In this document: positions 18,287 through 28,745 of the stretch, piece after piece
Numbering within the stretch: the stretch's first letter is position 1
Layout: every line of letters begins with the position of its first letter
Assembly: GCF_016916835.1 (NCBI RefSeq)
Contig: NZ_JAFFIX010000005.1
Coordinates: 248,001 to 312,000, forward strand
DNA length: 64,000 nt
Direction: 5' to 3'
From: Actinacidiphila bryophytorum
GTDB lineage: Bacteria > Actinomycetota > Actinomycetes > Streptomycetales > Streptomycetaceae
Notes under the pieces: model-generated
What the model was told of the DNA's origin: nothing
The model's database searches: none
The model's input: only the letters and a program-made list of their open reading frames with translations
Position numbers and translations under genes: made by a program

Positions 18287-19525
18287 TCACTTCAGGAAGT
18301 CGGGGACGTCGAGTTCCTCGGCCGCGCTGTCCTGGTACGGCCGGGCCGGCGGCACCACGGGCGAGGCGGCGGGTGCGGCCGGCGCCTCGGCGACCGGCTC
18401 GGGCTCCCGCTCGCCGGGGGCCGCGGCCGGGACACTGCCGAGCCCGCCGAAGGACGGCGCCGGGCGCTGGAGGTCGCCGGAGGCGGAACCGGTCCTGGCG
18501 CCGCCGGCGGGCGCGGCCTCGTCGCGGCCCGCGTAGGGCGAGTTGAGCACCTTGTCGCGGCTGCCCTTGGTCGGCGGCTGGCCGCCGTCGAAGCCGGCCG
18601 CGATGACGGTGACCCTGACCTCGTCGCCGAGCGCGTCGTCGATGACCGCGCCGAAGATGATGTTGGCCTCGGGGTGGGCGGCCTCGCTGACCAGCTGGGC
18701 CGCCTCGTTGATCTCGAACAGGCCGAGGTCGGAGCCGCCGGAGATGGACAGCAGCACCCCGCGGGCGCCGTCGATCGACGCCTCCAGCAGCGGCGAGGAG
18801 ATCGCCATCTCGGCCGCTGCCACGGCCCGGTCGTCGCCGCGGGCGGAGCCGATGCCCATGAGCGCGGAACCCGCCTCGGACATCACCGACTTCACGTCGG
18901 CGAAGTCCAGGTTGATCAGGCCGGGGGTGGTGATCAGGTCGGTGATGCCCTGCACGCCCGACAGCAGCACCTGGTCCGCGGAGCGGAAGGCGTCGAGCAC
19001 GCTGACCTGGCGGTCCGAGATGGACAGCAGCCGGTCGTTGGGGATCACGATCAGGGTGTCGACGTTCTCGCGCAGCCCCGCGATGCCGTCCTCGGCCTGG
19101 TTGGCGCGGCGGCGGCCCTCGAAGGTGAAGGGGCGGGTGACCACCCCGATGGTCAGTGCGCCCAGCGAGCGGGCGATGTTGGCGACCACGGGGGCGCCGC
19201 CGGTGCCGGTGCCGCCGCCCTCGCCCGCGGTGACGAAGACCATGTCGGCGCCCTTGAGCACCTCTTCGATCTCCTCGCGGTGGTCCTCGGCGGCCTTGCG
19301 GCCGACGTCGGGGTTCGCGCCGGCGCCCAGACCCCGGGTCAGCTCCCGGCCGACGTCGAGCTTGACGTCGGCGTCGCTCATCAGCAGGGCCTGCGCATCG
19401 GTGTTGATCGCGATGAACTCGACGCCCTTGAGACCGACCTCGATCATCCGGTTGATGGCGTTGACGCCACCGCCGCCGATGCCGACGACCTTGATGACTG
19501 CGAGGTAGTTCTGCGGTGCTGCCAC
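18287..19525 (-). CDS. ftsZ: Cell division protein FtsZ
   Basis: 412 residues. Tubulin-like GTPase that forms the Z-ring and, in streptomycetes, the sporulation ladders. The N-terminal GTPase domain has [15 protein letters not shown] and the GGGTGTGG signature at about residues 103-110; the T7 synergy loop [11 protein letters not shown] is at about 200-212. A variable Pro/Ala linker leads to the C-terminal peptide DVPDFLK, which binds SepF. The GTG start has GAGAGG at 8 bases. It lies downstream of ftsQ across a 262-base region that probably carries its own promoters. Confidence 0.99.
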   Translation of the reverse strand: MAAPQNYLAVIKVVGIGGGGVNAINRMIEVGLKGVEFIAINTDAQALLMSDADVKLDVGRELTRGLGAGANPDVGRKAAEDHREEIEEVLKGADMVFVTAGEGGGTGTGGAPVVANIARSLGALTIGVVTRPFTFEGRRRANQAEDGIAGLRENVDTLIVIPNDRLLSISDRQVSVLDAFRSADQVLLSGVQGITDLITTPGLINLDFADVKSVMSEAGSALMGIGSARGDDRAVAAAEMAISSPLLEASIDGARGVLLSISGGSDLGLFEINEAAQLVSEAAHPEANIIFGAVIDDALGDEVRVTVIAAGFDGGQPPTKGSRDKVLNSPYAGRDEAAPAGGARTGSASGDLQRPAPSFGGLGSVPAAAPGEREPEPVAEAPAAPAASPVVPPARPYQDSAAEELDVPDFLK

Positions 19526-19787
19526 GTCGAAGGCCTCTCGCCTCGATTTACGAATCGTGTGGGACGGTCGGTACGCTCGCCGGGGCCGTTCCGAACCCTG
19601 ACCCTGAGGTTTAGGGTTACCAGTATGCCTGTCCCATGTGTTCCTCTGGGACGAGACACTAAGTCGACAAGCGGTGGTGGTTCAACGAACACGCCGAACC
19701 TCCCGTTTTTCTTTTGACCCTATGTGATCACGCGGCCGCTCCGTGAACCAGGGGTCGAATACTACCGAAGCGGACGTCCCGCACACG
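19526..19787 (-). promoter_or_regulatory. ftsQ-ftsZ intergenic region, probable ftsZ promoters
   Basis: These 262 bases are clearly more AT-rich than their surroundings (AACCCTAAACCTC and TCAAAAGAAAAACGGG on the minus strand) and hold no gene. In S. coelicolor and S. griseus this position carries several ftsZ promoters, one of them sporulation-specific. Here a TTGACG at 19788-19793 and CATACT near 19620 look like promoter elements, but no full consensus pair with normal spacing is obvious to me. Confidence 0.5.
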
Positions 19788-20615
19788 TCAACTTCCGGAA
19801 GCCGCAGGGGCGGTGGGGGCGCTCACGTCGTAGTGGGTGGCGTGCGGCTCGGCCTTCATCAGGGCGGTCAGGACCGCCGCCTTGCGGTCGCCGTCCTCCT
19901 GGCTGCCCCACATCACGTCCCGCCCGCCGGTGAGTTCGACGGTGATCGCGTCGTAGGAACGCACCCGGATCGCGGTCGCCCGGCCGGTCAGCGATTCCGG
20001 CAGCCGGCCCGCGACGCTAATCGCGGCCTGCAGAAGTCTCTTTGTTCCGAAATGCCGAAAGCTCGCCGTCTGATCCGGCGTCAATTGCACGACCGGCACT
20101 CCGCGCGGCTGCTGATCGACCGTGGCGAACCTGACGCCTTCCTTGTCGACTTCGACGAACTTCCCGCCGCTTTTCAGGATCGCCGACGGCGTGCGCTCGG
20201 TCACCTCGACCCGGATCGTGTGCGGCCACGACCGGTGCACGCTGGCGTCGCGCAGCCGGGGCAGCGCCTTGAGCAGCCGCTTCCTGACCGCGCCGGTGTC
20301 GACCGAGACCAGCGGGCCGCCGAGCGGCACGGCCGCGGCCCGCTGGATCTCCTGCGGGGTCAGCACCTGCCCGCCGCTGACCGCGACCCGCTCGGCCCGC
20401 AGCCACGACGAGCCGTACACCGCCCAGGTGCCGCCGCCGATCAGGACGGTGAGCACCACCAGCGCGACCAGCACGGTGCGCCGGGCCGGCACGGTCAGCC
20501 GCGGGCGGCGCCTGCCCTGCTCGGGCGGGCGGGCCGCCGGCTGCGGCACCCGTGTGCGGTCCTGGCCGCCGCGCTCCGCGGGTCTGGCTCCGGCACCGGC
20601 TCCCGGTCCTGTCAC
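19788..20615 (-). CDS. ftsQ: Cell division protein FtsQ
   Basis: 275 residues. A basic, Pro-rich cytoplasmic tail of about 45 residues, a single anchor (TVLVALVVLTVLIGGGTW), then the POTRA domain (LRAERVAVSGGQVLTPQEIQ) and the beta domain (RSWPHTIRVEVTERTPSAIL). It links FtsL/FtsB-type proteins to the divisome outside the membrane. GGAGG precedes the GTG start. It lies 33 bases after murG in the dcw run. Confidence 0.95.
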   Translation of the reverse strand: MTGPGAGAGARPAERGGQDRTRVPQPAARPPEQGRRRPRLTVPARRTVLVALVVLTVLIGGGTWAVYGSSWLRAERVAVSGGQVLTPQEIQRAAAVPLGGPLVSVDTGAVRKRLLKALPRLRDASVHRSWPHTIRVEVTERTPSAILKSGGKFVEVDKEGVRFATVDQQPRGVPVVQLTPDQTASFRHFGTKRLLQAAISVAGRLPESLTGRATAIRVRSYDAITVELTGGRDVMWGSQEDGDRKAAVLTALMKAEPHATHYDVSAPTAPAASGS

Positions 20616-20648
20616 GTCGGCCTCCCGTGTGTTGACGCCCGGCGGGGT

Positions 20649-21743
20649 CTATCGTGCCCGGCGCGCGGCCACCGCCTCGTACACCATGCCGACGAGCAGG
20701 TCGTCCGCGTCGCGGCGGCCGAACTCGGCGGCGGCGCGGGACATGTCGTAGAGGCGGTGCGGGTCGGTGAGGACCGGCAGCACGTTGCCGAGCACCCAGT
20801 CGGGGGTCAGTTCCGCGTCGTCGACCAGCAGGCCGCCGCCGGCCTTGACCACCGGCTGCGCATTGAGCCGCTGTTCGCCGTTGCCGATCGGCAGCGGCAC
20901 ATAGGCGGCGGGCAGGCCGACGGCCGACAGTTCGGCCACGGTCATGGCGCCGGCCCGGCAGAGCATCATGTCGGCGGCGGCGTAGGCGAGATCCATCCGG
21001 TCGACGTAGGGCACCGGGCGGTAGGGGGGCATGCCGGGCATGTTGTCGGCCCTGGGCAGTTCGTTCTTCGGGCCGACCGCATGCAGGATCTGCACCCCGG
21101 ACTGCTGGAGCCTGGGGGCGACCGCGGCGACCACCTCGTTGAGCCTGCGGGCGCCCTGCGAGCCGCCGGAGACCAGCAGGGTGGGCAGGTTCTGGTCGAG
21201 GCCGAAGGCGTGCCTGGCCTCGGGGCGGGCCGCGGCCCGGTCGAGGGTGGCGATGGACCGGCGCAGCGGGATGCCGATGTAGCGGGCGTCGCGCAGCTTG
21301 CTGTCGGGGGTGGAGACCGCGACCGCGTGGGCGTACCGCGAGCCGATCTTGTTGGCAAGGCCGGGGCGGGCGTTGGCCTCGTGCACCACGATCGGCACCC
21401 CGAGCCTCTTCGCGGCCAGGTAGCCGGGCAGGGCGACGTAGCCGCCGAAGCCGACGACGCAGTCGGCCTTGGTGCGCTCCAGGATCTGCTCGGCGGCCTT
21501 GATGGTGCCGCGCAGCCGCCCGGGGACGGTGATCAGTTCGGGGGTGGGCCTGCGCGGCAGCGGAACGGCGGGGATCAATGCCAGTTCGTAGCCGCGTTCC
21601 GGCACCAGCCTGGTCTCCAGGCCCTTCTCGGTGCCGAGGGCGGTGATGCCCACGGTCGGGTCCTGCCTGCGCAGGGCATCGGCGAGCGCGAGCGCAGGCT
21701 CGATGTGACCGGCGGTCCCCCCGCCGGCGAGTACGACATGCAC
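20649..21743 (-). CDS. murG: MurG, UDP-GlcNAc:lipid I N-acetylglucosaminyltransferase
   Basis: 364 residues, GT-B fold. It converts lipid I to lipid II on the inner membrane face. Motifs: [20 protein letters not shown] at the N-terminus, [27 protein letters not shown], and the donor site [19 protein letters not shown] with [13 protein letters not shown]. The GTG start lies 6 bases after the ftsW stop, with GGAGAG upstream. Confidence 0.97.
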   Translation of the reverse strand: MHVVLAGGGTAGHIEPALALADALRRQDPTVGITALGTEKGLETRLVPERGYELALIPAVPLPRRPTPELITVPGRLRGTIKAAEQILERTKADCVVGFGGYVALPGYLAAKRLGVPIVVHEANARPGLANKIGSRYAHAVAVSTPDSKLRDARYIGIPLRRSIATLDRAAARPEARHAFGLDQNLPTLLVSGGSQGARRLNEVVAAVAPRLQQSGVQILHAVGPKNELPRADNMPGMPPYRPVPYVDRMDLAYAAADMMLCRAGAMTVAELSAVGLPAAYVPLPIGNGEQRLNAQPVVKAGGGLLVDDAELTPDWVLGNVLPVLTDPHRLYDMSRAAAEFGRRDADDLLVGMVYEAVAARRAR

Positions 21744-21749
21744 CGAAAT

Positions 21750-23063
21750 TCACCGCTCTCCGGACGGCCGTCGGGTGACGTACCGTCGCATCGTCCGTGT
21801 CATTGCCCGGCTCGGGGAGTTACGCCCGCTCCGCCGCCCCCGCACGGCCAGCGCGGCTCGCGCCGCCGGCTCGTTCTTGGCGAAGGAGATCAGCAGCCCG
21901 ATCGCGAACATGGTCGGCAGGAGGGCTGAACCTCCGTAGGAGAACAGCGGGAGCGGGACGCCGGCGATCGGCAGCAGGCCGAGCACCGCACCGATGTTGA
22001 TCACGGCCTGTGCCGTGATCCAGGTGGTCACGCCACCCGCTGCGAACCTGACGAAGGGGTCCTCCGTACGACCGGCCACGCGGATACCCGCGTAGCCTAG
22101 TGCCGCGAAGAGGGCGAGCACCGACAGTGTCCCCGCCAGACCCAGTTCCTCCCCGGTCACGGCGAAGATGAAGTCGGTGTGCGGTTCGGGGAGTTCGCCC
22201 CATTTCTCCACGCTCGCCCCGAGTCCCGAGCCGAACCAGCCGCCGGAGGCGAGGGCGTAGATCCCGTGCACCGCCTGCCAGCAGCCGTTGCCGGGGTCGG
22301 AGGCGGCGATGCAGTGCAGCCGGTCCATCCGGTTGGGGCTGGTGACGATGGCGAGCCCGGCCAGGCCCGCCGCACCGCCCAGCACCCCGGCGAACAGCCG
22401 GGTCGGCGCCCCGGCCAGCCACAGCATGCCGAACAGGATCGCGGTGAGGATCACCGTGGTGCCCATGTCGCCGCCCAGCATGATGAGTCCGAGCAGCAGC
22501 ACGGTGACCGGGATGAGCGGCACCAGAAGGTGCTTCCACTGCACCAGCAGGCCCTTGTCGCCCTTGCGGGCCAGCAGGTCGGCGCCCCACAGCACCAGCG
22601 CGAGCTTGCCGAACTCGCTGGGCTGCAGCTGGAAGGGGCCGCCCACCGAGATCCAGTTGGTGTTGCCGTTGACCGACTCCCCTATCCCCGGCACCTGCAC
22701 CAGGCACATCAGGAACACCGAGCCCAGCAGCAGCGGGTACGCCAGCGCCCGGTGCGCCCTGACCGGCATCCGGGCGGCGGCGTACAGCAGCACCGAGCCG
22801 ATCGCGACGGCCAGCAGCTGCTTGCGGAAGTAGTACGTGGACGGCAGCCCGTAGCGCAGCGCCTGGATCATCGACGCCGAGTAGACCATCACCAGGCCCA
22901 GCACCGTGATCAGCAGGCTGCCGCCGAGGATCACGTAGTACGCGGTCAGCGGCCGGTCCCAGGCGTCCCGCAGCCGCCCGGGGAGCCGAGCCGCCCCGCG
23001 CAGGGCGCTGGGCGCCCTGGCGGGCCGCGCGGCGGCGCGGGGGGTGGAGCCGTGTGCCGTCAT
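21750..23063 (-). CDS. ftsW: FtsW, SEDS-family septal peptidoglycan glycosyltransferase
   Basis: 437 residues with ten hydrophobic segments after a basic cytoplasmic tail. SEDS motifs include LVMVYSASMIQALRYG, FQLQPSEFGKLALVLW, GGDMGTTVILTAILFG, EPHTDFIFAVTGEELG and LPLFSYGGSALLPTM. It polymerises lipid II at the septum with the cognate PBP FtsI. GGAGGGG precedes the ATG. It lies between murD and murG, as in other actinobacteria. Confidence 0.97.
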   Translation of the reverse strand: MTAHGSTPRAAARPARAPSALRGAARLPGRLRDAWDRPLTAYYVILGGSLLITVLGLVMVYSASMIQALRYGLPSTYYFRKQLLAVAIGSVLLYAAARMPVRAHRALAYPLLLGSVFLMCLVQVPGIGESVNGNTNWISVGGPFQLQPSEFGKLALVLWGADLLARKGDKGLLVQWKHLLVPLIPVTVLLLGLIMLGGDMGTTVILTAILFGMLWLAGAPTRLFAGVLGGAAGLAGLAIVTSPNRMDRLHCIAASDPGNGCWQAVHGIYALASGGWFGSGLGASVEKWGELPEPHTDFIFAVTGEELGLAGTLSVLALFAALGYAGIRVAGRTEDPFVRFAAGGVTTWITAQAVINIGAVLGLLPIAGVPLPLFSYGGSALLPTMFAIGLLISFAKNEPAARAALAVRGRRSGRNSPSRAMTRTMRRYVTRRPSGER

Positions 23064-23118
23064 GCGTCCCCTCCGTCGGTGCGGTGCGCCGCGGCCTGCG
23101 GGAGCGGGGCCGCGGCGG

Positions 23119-24573
23119 CTAGGAGTGTGCCGCGGTGTCCGGCAGTGCGGCGCGCACGGCGTCCGCGAACAGGTCGCCGCGCTGGTTGTAGTTGCTGAAC
23201 ATGTCCATCGACGCGCAGGCGGGTGCCAGCAGGACCGTGTCGCCCGGCGCGGCCAGCTGCCGCGCCTGGGCCACTGCCGCGGACATCGCCCCAGTGTCGG
23301 TCCGTTCCAGGTCCACCACCGGCACCTGGGGGGCGTGTCGCGCCAGGGCTTCGCGGATCAGCGCCCGGTCGGCGCCGAGCAGCACCGCCCCGCGCAGCCG
23401 CCCGGCCGCCGCGGCCACCAGCTCGTCGAACTCGGCGCCCTTGGCCAGGCCCCCGGCGATCCACACCACGTGCTCGTAGGCGGTCAGCGAGGCCTGTGCG
23501 GCATGGGGGTTGGTGGCCTTGGAGTCGTCGACGTAGGCCACCTCGTCCAGCACCGCGACCTGCTCGATGCGGTGCGGGTCGGGGCGGAAGGCGCGCAGCC
23601 CGTCGCGGACCGCGCCGGCCGGCACCCCGAAGGCGCGGGCCAGCGCGGCGGCGGCCAGTGCGTTGGCCACGTTGTGCGGGGCGGGCGGGCGGACGTCCGC
23701 GGTCTCGGCCAGCTCCTGGGCGCTGTTGCGGCGGTCCGCCACGAAGGCCCGGTCCACCAGCAGCCCGTCGACCACGCCCAGCTCCGACATGCGCGGCGCG
23801 TCCAGGGTGAAGCCGATCGCCCGGCAGCCCTCCTCGACGTCGGCCGCCTCGACCAGCGCCTCGGTGGCGGGGTCGGCCGCGTTGTAGACGCAGGCGACCT
23901 TGTTGCCGTGGAAGATGCGGCCCTTGTCGGCCGCGTAGGCCTCCATCGAGCCGTGCCAGTCCAGGTGGTCGGGCGCCAGGTTGAGCACCGCGGCCGAGTG
24001 CGGGCGGATGCCGGGCGCCCAGTGCAGCTGGTAGCTCGACAGCTCCACGGCCAGGACGTCGTACTCCTGCTCGCCGAGGACCACGTCGAAGAGCGAGACG
24101 CCGATGTTGCCGACGGCGGCGGTCCGCAGGCCGGCCGCGGTGAGGATGGCGGCGAGCATCCGGGTCGTGGTGGTCTTGCCGTTGGTGCCGGTGACCGCGA
24201 GCCACGGCGCCGCGCCGGGGCCGCGCAGCCGCCATGCCAGCTCGACGTCGCCGATGACCTCGACGCCGGCCTCCCGCGCGGCGGTGAACAGCGGGCTCGA
24301 CGGCTTCCAGCCGGGCGCGGTCACGACCAGCTCTGTGCCCTCGGGAAGACCCGCGGCGGGGCCGCTGTCGGACGCAGTGCCGTCACCCAGGCGCACGGTG
24401 ACGCCCAGCGCCTCCAGCTCCGCCGCCTCGGCCTGCTGCCGCTCCCCCGCGGTGCCGTTGACGACGGTGACGTGGGCGCCGAGGCCGTGCAGCGCCTTCG
24501 CGGCCGGCACCCCCGACACCCCGAGCCCCGCGACAGTGACCCGCAGCCCCTTGTACTCGCCGCCCGCGGTCAT
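23119..24573 (-). CDS. murD: MurD, UDP-N-acetylmuramoyl-L-alanine:D-glutamate ligase
   Basis: 484 residues. It adds D-Glu to UDP-MurNAc-L-Ala. An N-terminal Rossmann-like UDP-binding domain ([20 protein letters not shown]) is followed by the ATP loop GTNGKTTTT (from residue 129) and conserved [17 protein letters not shown] and [14 protein letters not shown]. The ATG at 24573 overlaps the mraY stop by four bases (ATGA), so translation is coupled. Confidence 0.97.
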   Translation of the reverse strand: MTAGGEYKGLRVTVAGLGVSGVPAAKALHGLGAHVTVVNGTAGERQQAEAAELEALGVTVRLGDGTASDSGPAAGLPEGTELVVTAPGWKPSSPLFTAAREAGVEVIGDVELAWRLRGPGAAPWLAVTGTNGKTTTTRMLAAILTAAGLRTAAVGNIGVSLFDVVLGEQEYDVLAVELSSYQLHWAPGIRPHSAAVLNLAPDHLDWHGSMEAYAADKGRIFHGNKVACVYNAADPATEALVEAADVEEGCRAIGFTLDAPRMSELGVVDGLLVDRAFVADRRNSAQELAETADVRPPAPHNVANALAAAALARAFGVPAGAVRDGLRAFRPDPHRIEQVAVLDEVAYVDDSKATNPHAAQASLTAYEHVVWIAGGLAKGAEFDELVAAAAGRLRGAVLLGADRALIREALARHAPQVPVVDLERTDTGAMSAAVAQARQLAAPGDTVLLAPACASMDMFSNYNQRGDLFADAVRAALPDTAAHS

Positions 24574-25634
24574 GAGGCGGCCACCCACCCGGCGTAGAAG
24601 ATGCCCAGTCCGACGGCCATGCACATGCCCTGGATGATCCAGAACCTGACGACCACCAGGACCTCGCTCCAGCCCTTGAGCTCGAAGTGGTGCTGGAGCG
24701 GTGCCATGCGGAAGACCCGCTTGCCGGTCAGCCGGAAGGAGCCGACCTGGATGATCACCGACATGGTGATGAGCACGAACAGGCCGCCGAGGATGGCCAG
24801 CAGCATCTCGGTGCGCGAGCAGATCGCCAGGCCGGCGAGCGCGCCGCCCAGCGCGAGCGAACCGGTGTCGCCCATGAAGATCTTCGCCGGCGAGGTGTTC
24901 CACCACAGGAAGCCGAAGCAGGCGCCCATCAGGGCCGCCGCGACGACCGCGAGGTCCAGCGGGTCGCGGACCTCGTAGCAGGCGCCGTTTGCGCTGACCT
25001 GGGCGCCGCACCACTGGCCGTACTGCCACACGCCGATGACGGTGTAGGCGGCGAAGACCATCACCGAGGCGCCGGTGGCCAGGCCGTCGAGGCCGTCGGT
25101 GAGGTTCACGCCGTTGGACATCGCCAGGATCATGAACAGCGCCCAGATCACGAAGATGACCGGGCCGATCGACCAGCCGAAGTCCGTGGTGAAGGACAGT
25201 TTGGTCGAGGCGGGCGTCTGGTTGCGCGAGTCGTGGAAGTTCAGCGCGAGCACCGCGAAGGTGATGCCCACGATGAGCTGCCCGGCCATCTTCGCCTTGG
25301 CCCGCAGGCCCAGGCTGCGCTGCTTGACGATCTTGATGTAGTCGTCGAGGAAGCCGACGAGGCCGAGGCCCGCCGTCAGGAACAGCACCAGCACACCCGA
25401 CATGCTCGGCTTGTCGCCGGTGATCAGCTTCGTCGACGCGTAGGCGATCAGGGTGGCCAGGATGAAGGCGATACCGCCCATGGTGGGCGTACCGCGCTTG
25501 CTGTGGTGGGCCTGCGGCCCGTCGTCGCGGATCATCTGGCCGTAGCCCTTGCGGGCCAGCAGGCGGATCAGCAGCGGAGTGCCGATCAGCGACAGGAACA
25601 GCCCGATCACCCCGGAGACGAGGATCTGCTTCAT
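24570..25634 (-). CDS. mraY: MraY, phospho-MurNAc-pentapeptide transferase
   Basis: 354 residues with about ten membrane helices. It transfers phospho-MurNAc-pentapeptide to undecaprenyl phosphate, forming lipid I. Motifs: [18 protein letters not shown], the metal-binding [27 protein letters not shown] and [24 protein letters not shown] overlaps couple it both to murF upstream and murD downstream. Confidence 0.98.
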   Translation of the reverse strand: MKQILVSGVIGLFLSLIGTPLLIRLLARKGYGQMIRDDGPQAHHSKRGTPTMGGIAFILATLIAYASTKLITGDKPSMSGVLVLFLTAGLGLVGFLDDYIKIVKQRSLGLRAKAKMAGQLIVGITFAVLALNFHDSRNQTPASTKLSFTTDFGWSIGPVIFVIWALFMILAMSNGVNLTDGLDGLATGASVMVFAAYTVIGVWQYGQWCGAQVSANGACYEVRDPLDLAVVAAALMGACFGFLWWNTSPAKIFMGDTGSLALGGALAGLAICSRTEMLLAILGGLFVLITMSVIIQVGSFRLTGKRVFRMAPLQHHFELKGWSEVLVVVRFWIIQGMCMAVGLGIFYAGWVAAS

Positions 25635-27073
25635 CGCGCGGCACCCTCACGGGCCGCCGTACCGCCGGGACCGCCTTCGGTCAGCGCCAGGGCGACGGCC
25701 TCCAGGCCGACCGACCGTGATGCCTTCACCAGCACGACGTCGCCCGGGCGCACCTCTGCGCGCAACAGGTCGATCGCCGCCTCCGCGTCGGACACGTGCA
25801 CCGACTCCTCACCCCACGAACCCTCGTTATAGGCGCCCATCTGCAGCCAGGCGGCTTCCGTGCCGCCGACCGCAACGAGCTTGCTGACGTTGAGCCGGAC
25901 GGCCAGCCGCCCCACAGCGTCGTGCTCGGCGAGTGCTTCCCCGCCCAGTTCGGCCATCTTTCCCAGCACCGCCCACGTCCGTCCCCCCGCGGCCTGTGCG
26001 GACCTGCCCATAGCGGCGAGTGCGCGCAGGGCTGCCCTCATGGACTCGGGGTTCGCGTTGTAGGCGTCGTTGACGACCGTCACGCCGTCGGGGCGCTCGG
26101 TGACCTCCATCCGCCAGTGCGAGAGGGGACCTGCCTCGGAGAGCGCGGTGGCGATCTCCCCGGCGGGCATGCCGAGTTCACTGGCGACGGCGGCTGCGGC
26201 GAGCGCGTTCGACACGTGGTGCTCACCGTACAGGCGCAAGGTCACGTCGGCGCACCCGGTGGGTGTTCGCAGGGCGAAGACCGCCTGACCCCGGTCGTTG
26301 AGCCGCACGTCGGTGGCCCTGACCGCGGCCTGCTCGCTCTCCCCGAAGAGCAGCACCCTGGCCTTCGTGCGGTCCGCCATGGCCAGCACCAGCGGGTCGT
26401 CGGCGTTGAGCACCGCGACTCCTCCCGCGTGCTCGTCCGGCAGCGACTCGACCATCTCGCCCTTGGCCTGCGCGATCTGCTCCCGGCCGCCGAACTCGCC
26501 GATGTGGGCGCTGCCCACGTTGAGCACCACGCCGATCCGCGGCGGCGTCAGACCCGTCAGGTACGCGATGTGCCCGATGCCGCGGGCACCCATCTCCAGC
26601 ACCAGGTGCCGGGTGTGCTCGTCGGCCTTCAGGGCGGTCAGCGGGAGGCCGATCTCGTTGTTGAGCGACCCCGGGGTGTAGACGGTCGGCGCGATCCTCT
26701 CCAGCAGCTGCGCCATCAGGTCCTTGGTGCTGGTCTTGCCCGCGGACCCGGTCAGCGCCACCACAGTGGCGCCGAGCCGCTCGATGACGTGCCGGGCCAG
26801 CGCGCCCAGCGCGGACTGCACGTCGTCCACCACGATCGCGGGCACGCCGACGGGACGGGACGCCAGCACCGCGGTGGCGCCGTCGCGTACCGCCTGGCCG
26901 GCGAAGTCGTGGCCGTCGACCCGCTCGCCCGCGAAGGCCACGAAGAGCGCGCCGGGCACCACCTCGCGGGAGTCGATGATCACCGGGCCGGTCACCAGCA
27001 GGGTGTCGTCCGGTATGTCGTGCGTGCTCCCGCCGACCGCGCGTGCGACCTCGGCGAGGGAAAGGGGGATCAC
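25631..27073 (-). CDS. murF: MurF, UDP-MurNAc-tripeptide:D-Ala-D-Ala ligase
   Basis: 480 residues. It completes the UDP-MurNAc-pentapeptide. Mur ligase motifs: the P-loop [13 protein letters not shown] at about 108-120, [28 protein letters not shown], and [18 protein letters not shown]. The GTG start overlaps the murE stop (GTGA), and the stop overlaps mraY, giving a chain of coupled genes. Confidence 0.97.
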   Translation of the reverse strand: MIPLSLAEVARAVGGSTHDIPDDTLLVTGPVIIDSREVVPGALFVAFAGERVDGHDFAGQAVRDGATAVLASRPVGVPAIVVDDVQSALGALARHVIERLGATVVALTGSAGKTSTKDLMAQLLERIAPTVYTPGSLNNEIGLPLTALKADEHTRHLVLEMGARGIGHIAYLTGLTPPRIGVVLNVGSAHIGEFGGREQIAQAKGEMVESLPDEHAGGVAVLNADDPLVLAMADRTKARVLLFGESEQAAVRATDVRLNDRGQAVFALRTPTGCADVTLRLYGEHHVSNALAAAAVASELGMPAGEIATALSEAGPLSHWRMEVTERPDGVTVVNDAYNANPESMRAALRALAAMGRSAQAAGGRTWAVLGKMAELGGEALAEHDAVGRLAVRLNVSKLVAVGGTEAAWLQMGAYNEGSWGEESVHVSDAEAAIDLLRAEVRPGDVVLVKASRSVGLEAVALALTEGGPGGTAAREGAAR

Positions 27074-28743
27074 GATGCTTTCCGGTCCTTCTCGATCGCG
27101 GCGCGCAGCACCTCTCGGTCGTCGAAGGGGCGCACCTCTCCGGCGATGTCCTGGCCCTGCTCATGGCCCTTGCCCGCCACCAGCACGATGTCGCCCGGCT
27201 CCGCGGCGGCGACCGCGGCGGCCACCGCTGCGGCCCTGTCGGGTTCCACGACGACATGGGCGCGCTGCCCGGCCGGCACCTCGGCGGCCCCGGCCAGCAT
27301 CGCGCTGAGGATCGCCAGCGGGTCCTCGGAGCGCGGGTTGTCCGAGGTCAGCACCGCGGTGTCGGCGAGCCGCGCCAGAGCCGCGCCCATCGGGCCGCGC
27401 TTGGTGGTGTCGCGGTCGCCGCCGCAGCCCAGCACGGCGTGGATACGGCCGCGGGTCGTGGTGCGCAGCGCCCGCAGGACGGACTCCACGGCGTCGGTCT
27501 TGTGCGCGTAGTCCACCACCGCCAGGTACGGCTGCCCCGCGTCGACCCGCTCCAGCCGCCCCGGCACCCCGGGGACGGCCGCGACGCCCTCAGCGGCGCT
27601 CTGCGGGTCCAGGCCCGCGGCGGCCAGCGCGGTGATCGCGGCGAGGGTGTTGGCGATGTTGAACGGGCCGGGCAGCGGGGCGGTGGCCCGCAGCCGCTCG
27701 CCCTTGGGGCCGATCACCGTGAAGGTGCTGCCCATCAGGTCCGCCTCGACGTCCTCGGCCCGCCAGTCCGCGTCGAGCCTGCCCTGCGCCGAGAACGTCA
27801 CCAGCGGCACGGAGGCCTCCGCGACCAGCCGGCGGCCGTACTCGTCGTCGAGGTTGACCACGCCGAGCCGGCTGCGCCGCGGGGTGAACAGCTGCGCCTT
27901 GGCCTGGAAGTAGTCCTCCATGCCGGTGTGGAACTCCATGTGCTCGGGGCTGAGGTTGGTGAAGACGGCCACGTCGAAGACGGCGCCGTCGACCCGGCCG
28001 AGCACCAGGGCGTGGCTGGAGACCTCCATGACGACCGAGCCGACACCGCGTTCGCGCATCACCGCGAACAGCGCCTGCAGGTCGGTCGCCTCCGGCGTGG
28101 TGCGCTCGCTCTTGATGCGCTCCTCGCCGATGCGGGTCTCGACGGTGCCGACCAGGCCCGTACCGCTGCCGGTGGCGGCCCGCAGGCCGCCCTCGACCAG
28201 ATAGGCGGTGGTGGTCTTGCCCGAGGTGCCGGTGATGCCGATCTGCAGCAGCGCCTCGCCGGGTTCGTCGTAGACGGCCGCGGCCAGCGCGCCCATCTGC
28301 GACCTGGGGTCGGCGACGGTCAGCACCGGCAGGCCGGTCGCGGCGGCCCGGTCGGCGCCCGCAGGGTCGGTCAGGACGGCGGCGGCGCCCGCCGCGGCCG
28401 CCTGGGCGGTGAAGTCGGCGCCGTGGAAGCGGGCGCCGGGCAGTGCGGTGTAGAGGTCGCCGGGGCGGACCGCGCGCGAGTCGTGGGTGATGCCGGTGAC
28501 AGCGGTGTCACCGCCGGGGTCCGGCACGCCGAGCCGCCGGGCGAGGTCCGCCAGCGGTGTGGGCCGGACCCGCGTCGGGCGCGGCAGGCCAGGCTGGGTG
28601 AGGGTGGCTTGATCAGGGTTGGACACGGCGGTGAGGTTACCGGGCTGGCCGGGCTCCGGGCCAAAACAGGCCCGGTGCGGCAGCCGCGGGTCGCGGCCGC
28701 TGTCCCTGGAGACGCCGTGCTGGTCACGGTCGGTTCCCGGCAT
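27070..28743 (-). CDS. murE: MurE, UDP-MurNAc-L-Ala-D-Glu:diaminopimelate ligase
   Basis: About 557 residues. It adds diaminopimelate to UDP-MurNAc-dipeptide. Motifs: GDLYTALPGARFHGADF, the ATP loop GITGTSGKTTTAYLVEGG, TPEATDLQ, and SDNPRSEDP, whose Arg is characteristic of DAP-adding MurE. The ATG at 28743 lies 2 bases after the ftsI stop, and the first 39 codons have the G/C third-position bias of coding DNA, so I prefer it. A GTG at 28626 (SNPDQATLTQPG) would give 518 residues, nearer the usual family length, but has no ribosome binding site. Confidence 0.95.
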   Translation of the reverse strand: MPGTDRDQHGVSRDSGRDPRLPHRACFGPEPGQPGNLTAVSNPDQATLTQPGLPRPTRVRPTPLADLARRLGVPDPGGDTAVTGITHDSRAVRPGDLYTALPGARFHGADFTAQAAAAGAAAVLTDPAGADRAAATGLPVLTVADPRSQMGALAAAVYDEPGEALLQIGITGTSGKTTTAYLVEGGLRAATGSGTGLVGTVETRIGEERIKSERTTPEATDLQALFAVMRERGVGSVVMEVSSHALVLGRVDGAVFDVAVFTNLSPEHMEFHTGMEDYFQAKAQLFTPRRSRLGVVNLDDEYGRRLVAEASVPLVTFSAQGRLDADWRAEDVEADLMGSTFTVIGPKGERLRATAPLPGPFNIANTLAAITALAAAGLDPQSAAEGVAAVPGVPGRLERVDAGQPYLAVVDYAHKTDAVESVLRALRTTTRGRIHAVLGCGGDRDTTKRGPMGAALARLADTAVLTSDNPRSEDPLAILSAMLAGAAEVPAGQRAHVVVEPDRAAAVAAAVAAAEPGDIVLVAGKGHEQGQDIAGEVRPFDDREVLRAAIEKDRKAS

Positions 28744-28745
28744 GG

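Noticed and set aside
28626..28626. GTG as the murE start
   Set aside because: It gives a more usual length, but there is no ribosome binding site, and the upstream ATG is 2 bases after the ftsI stop with coding-like third positions. It remains possible.
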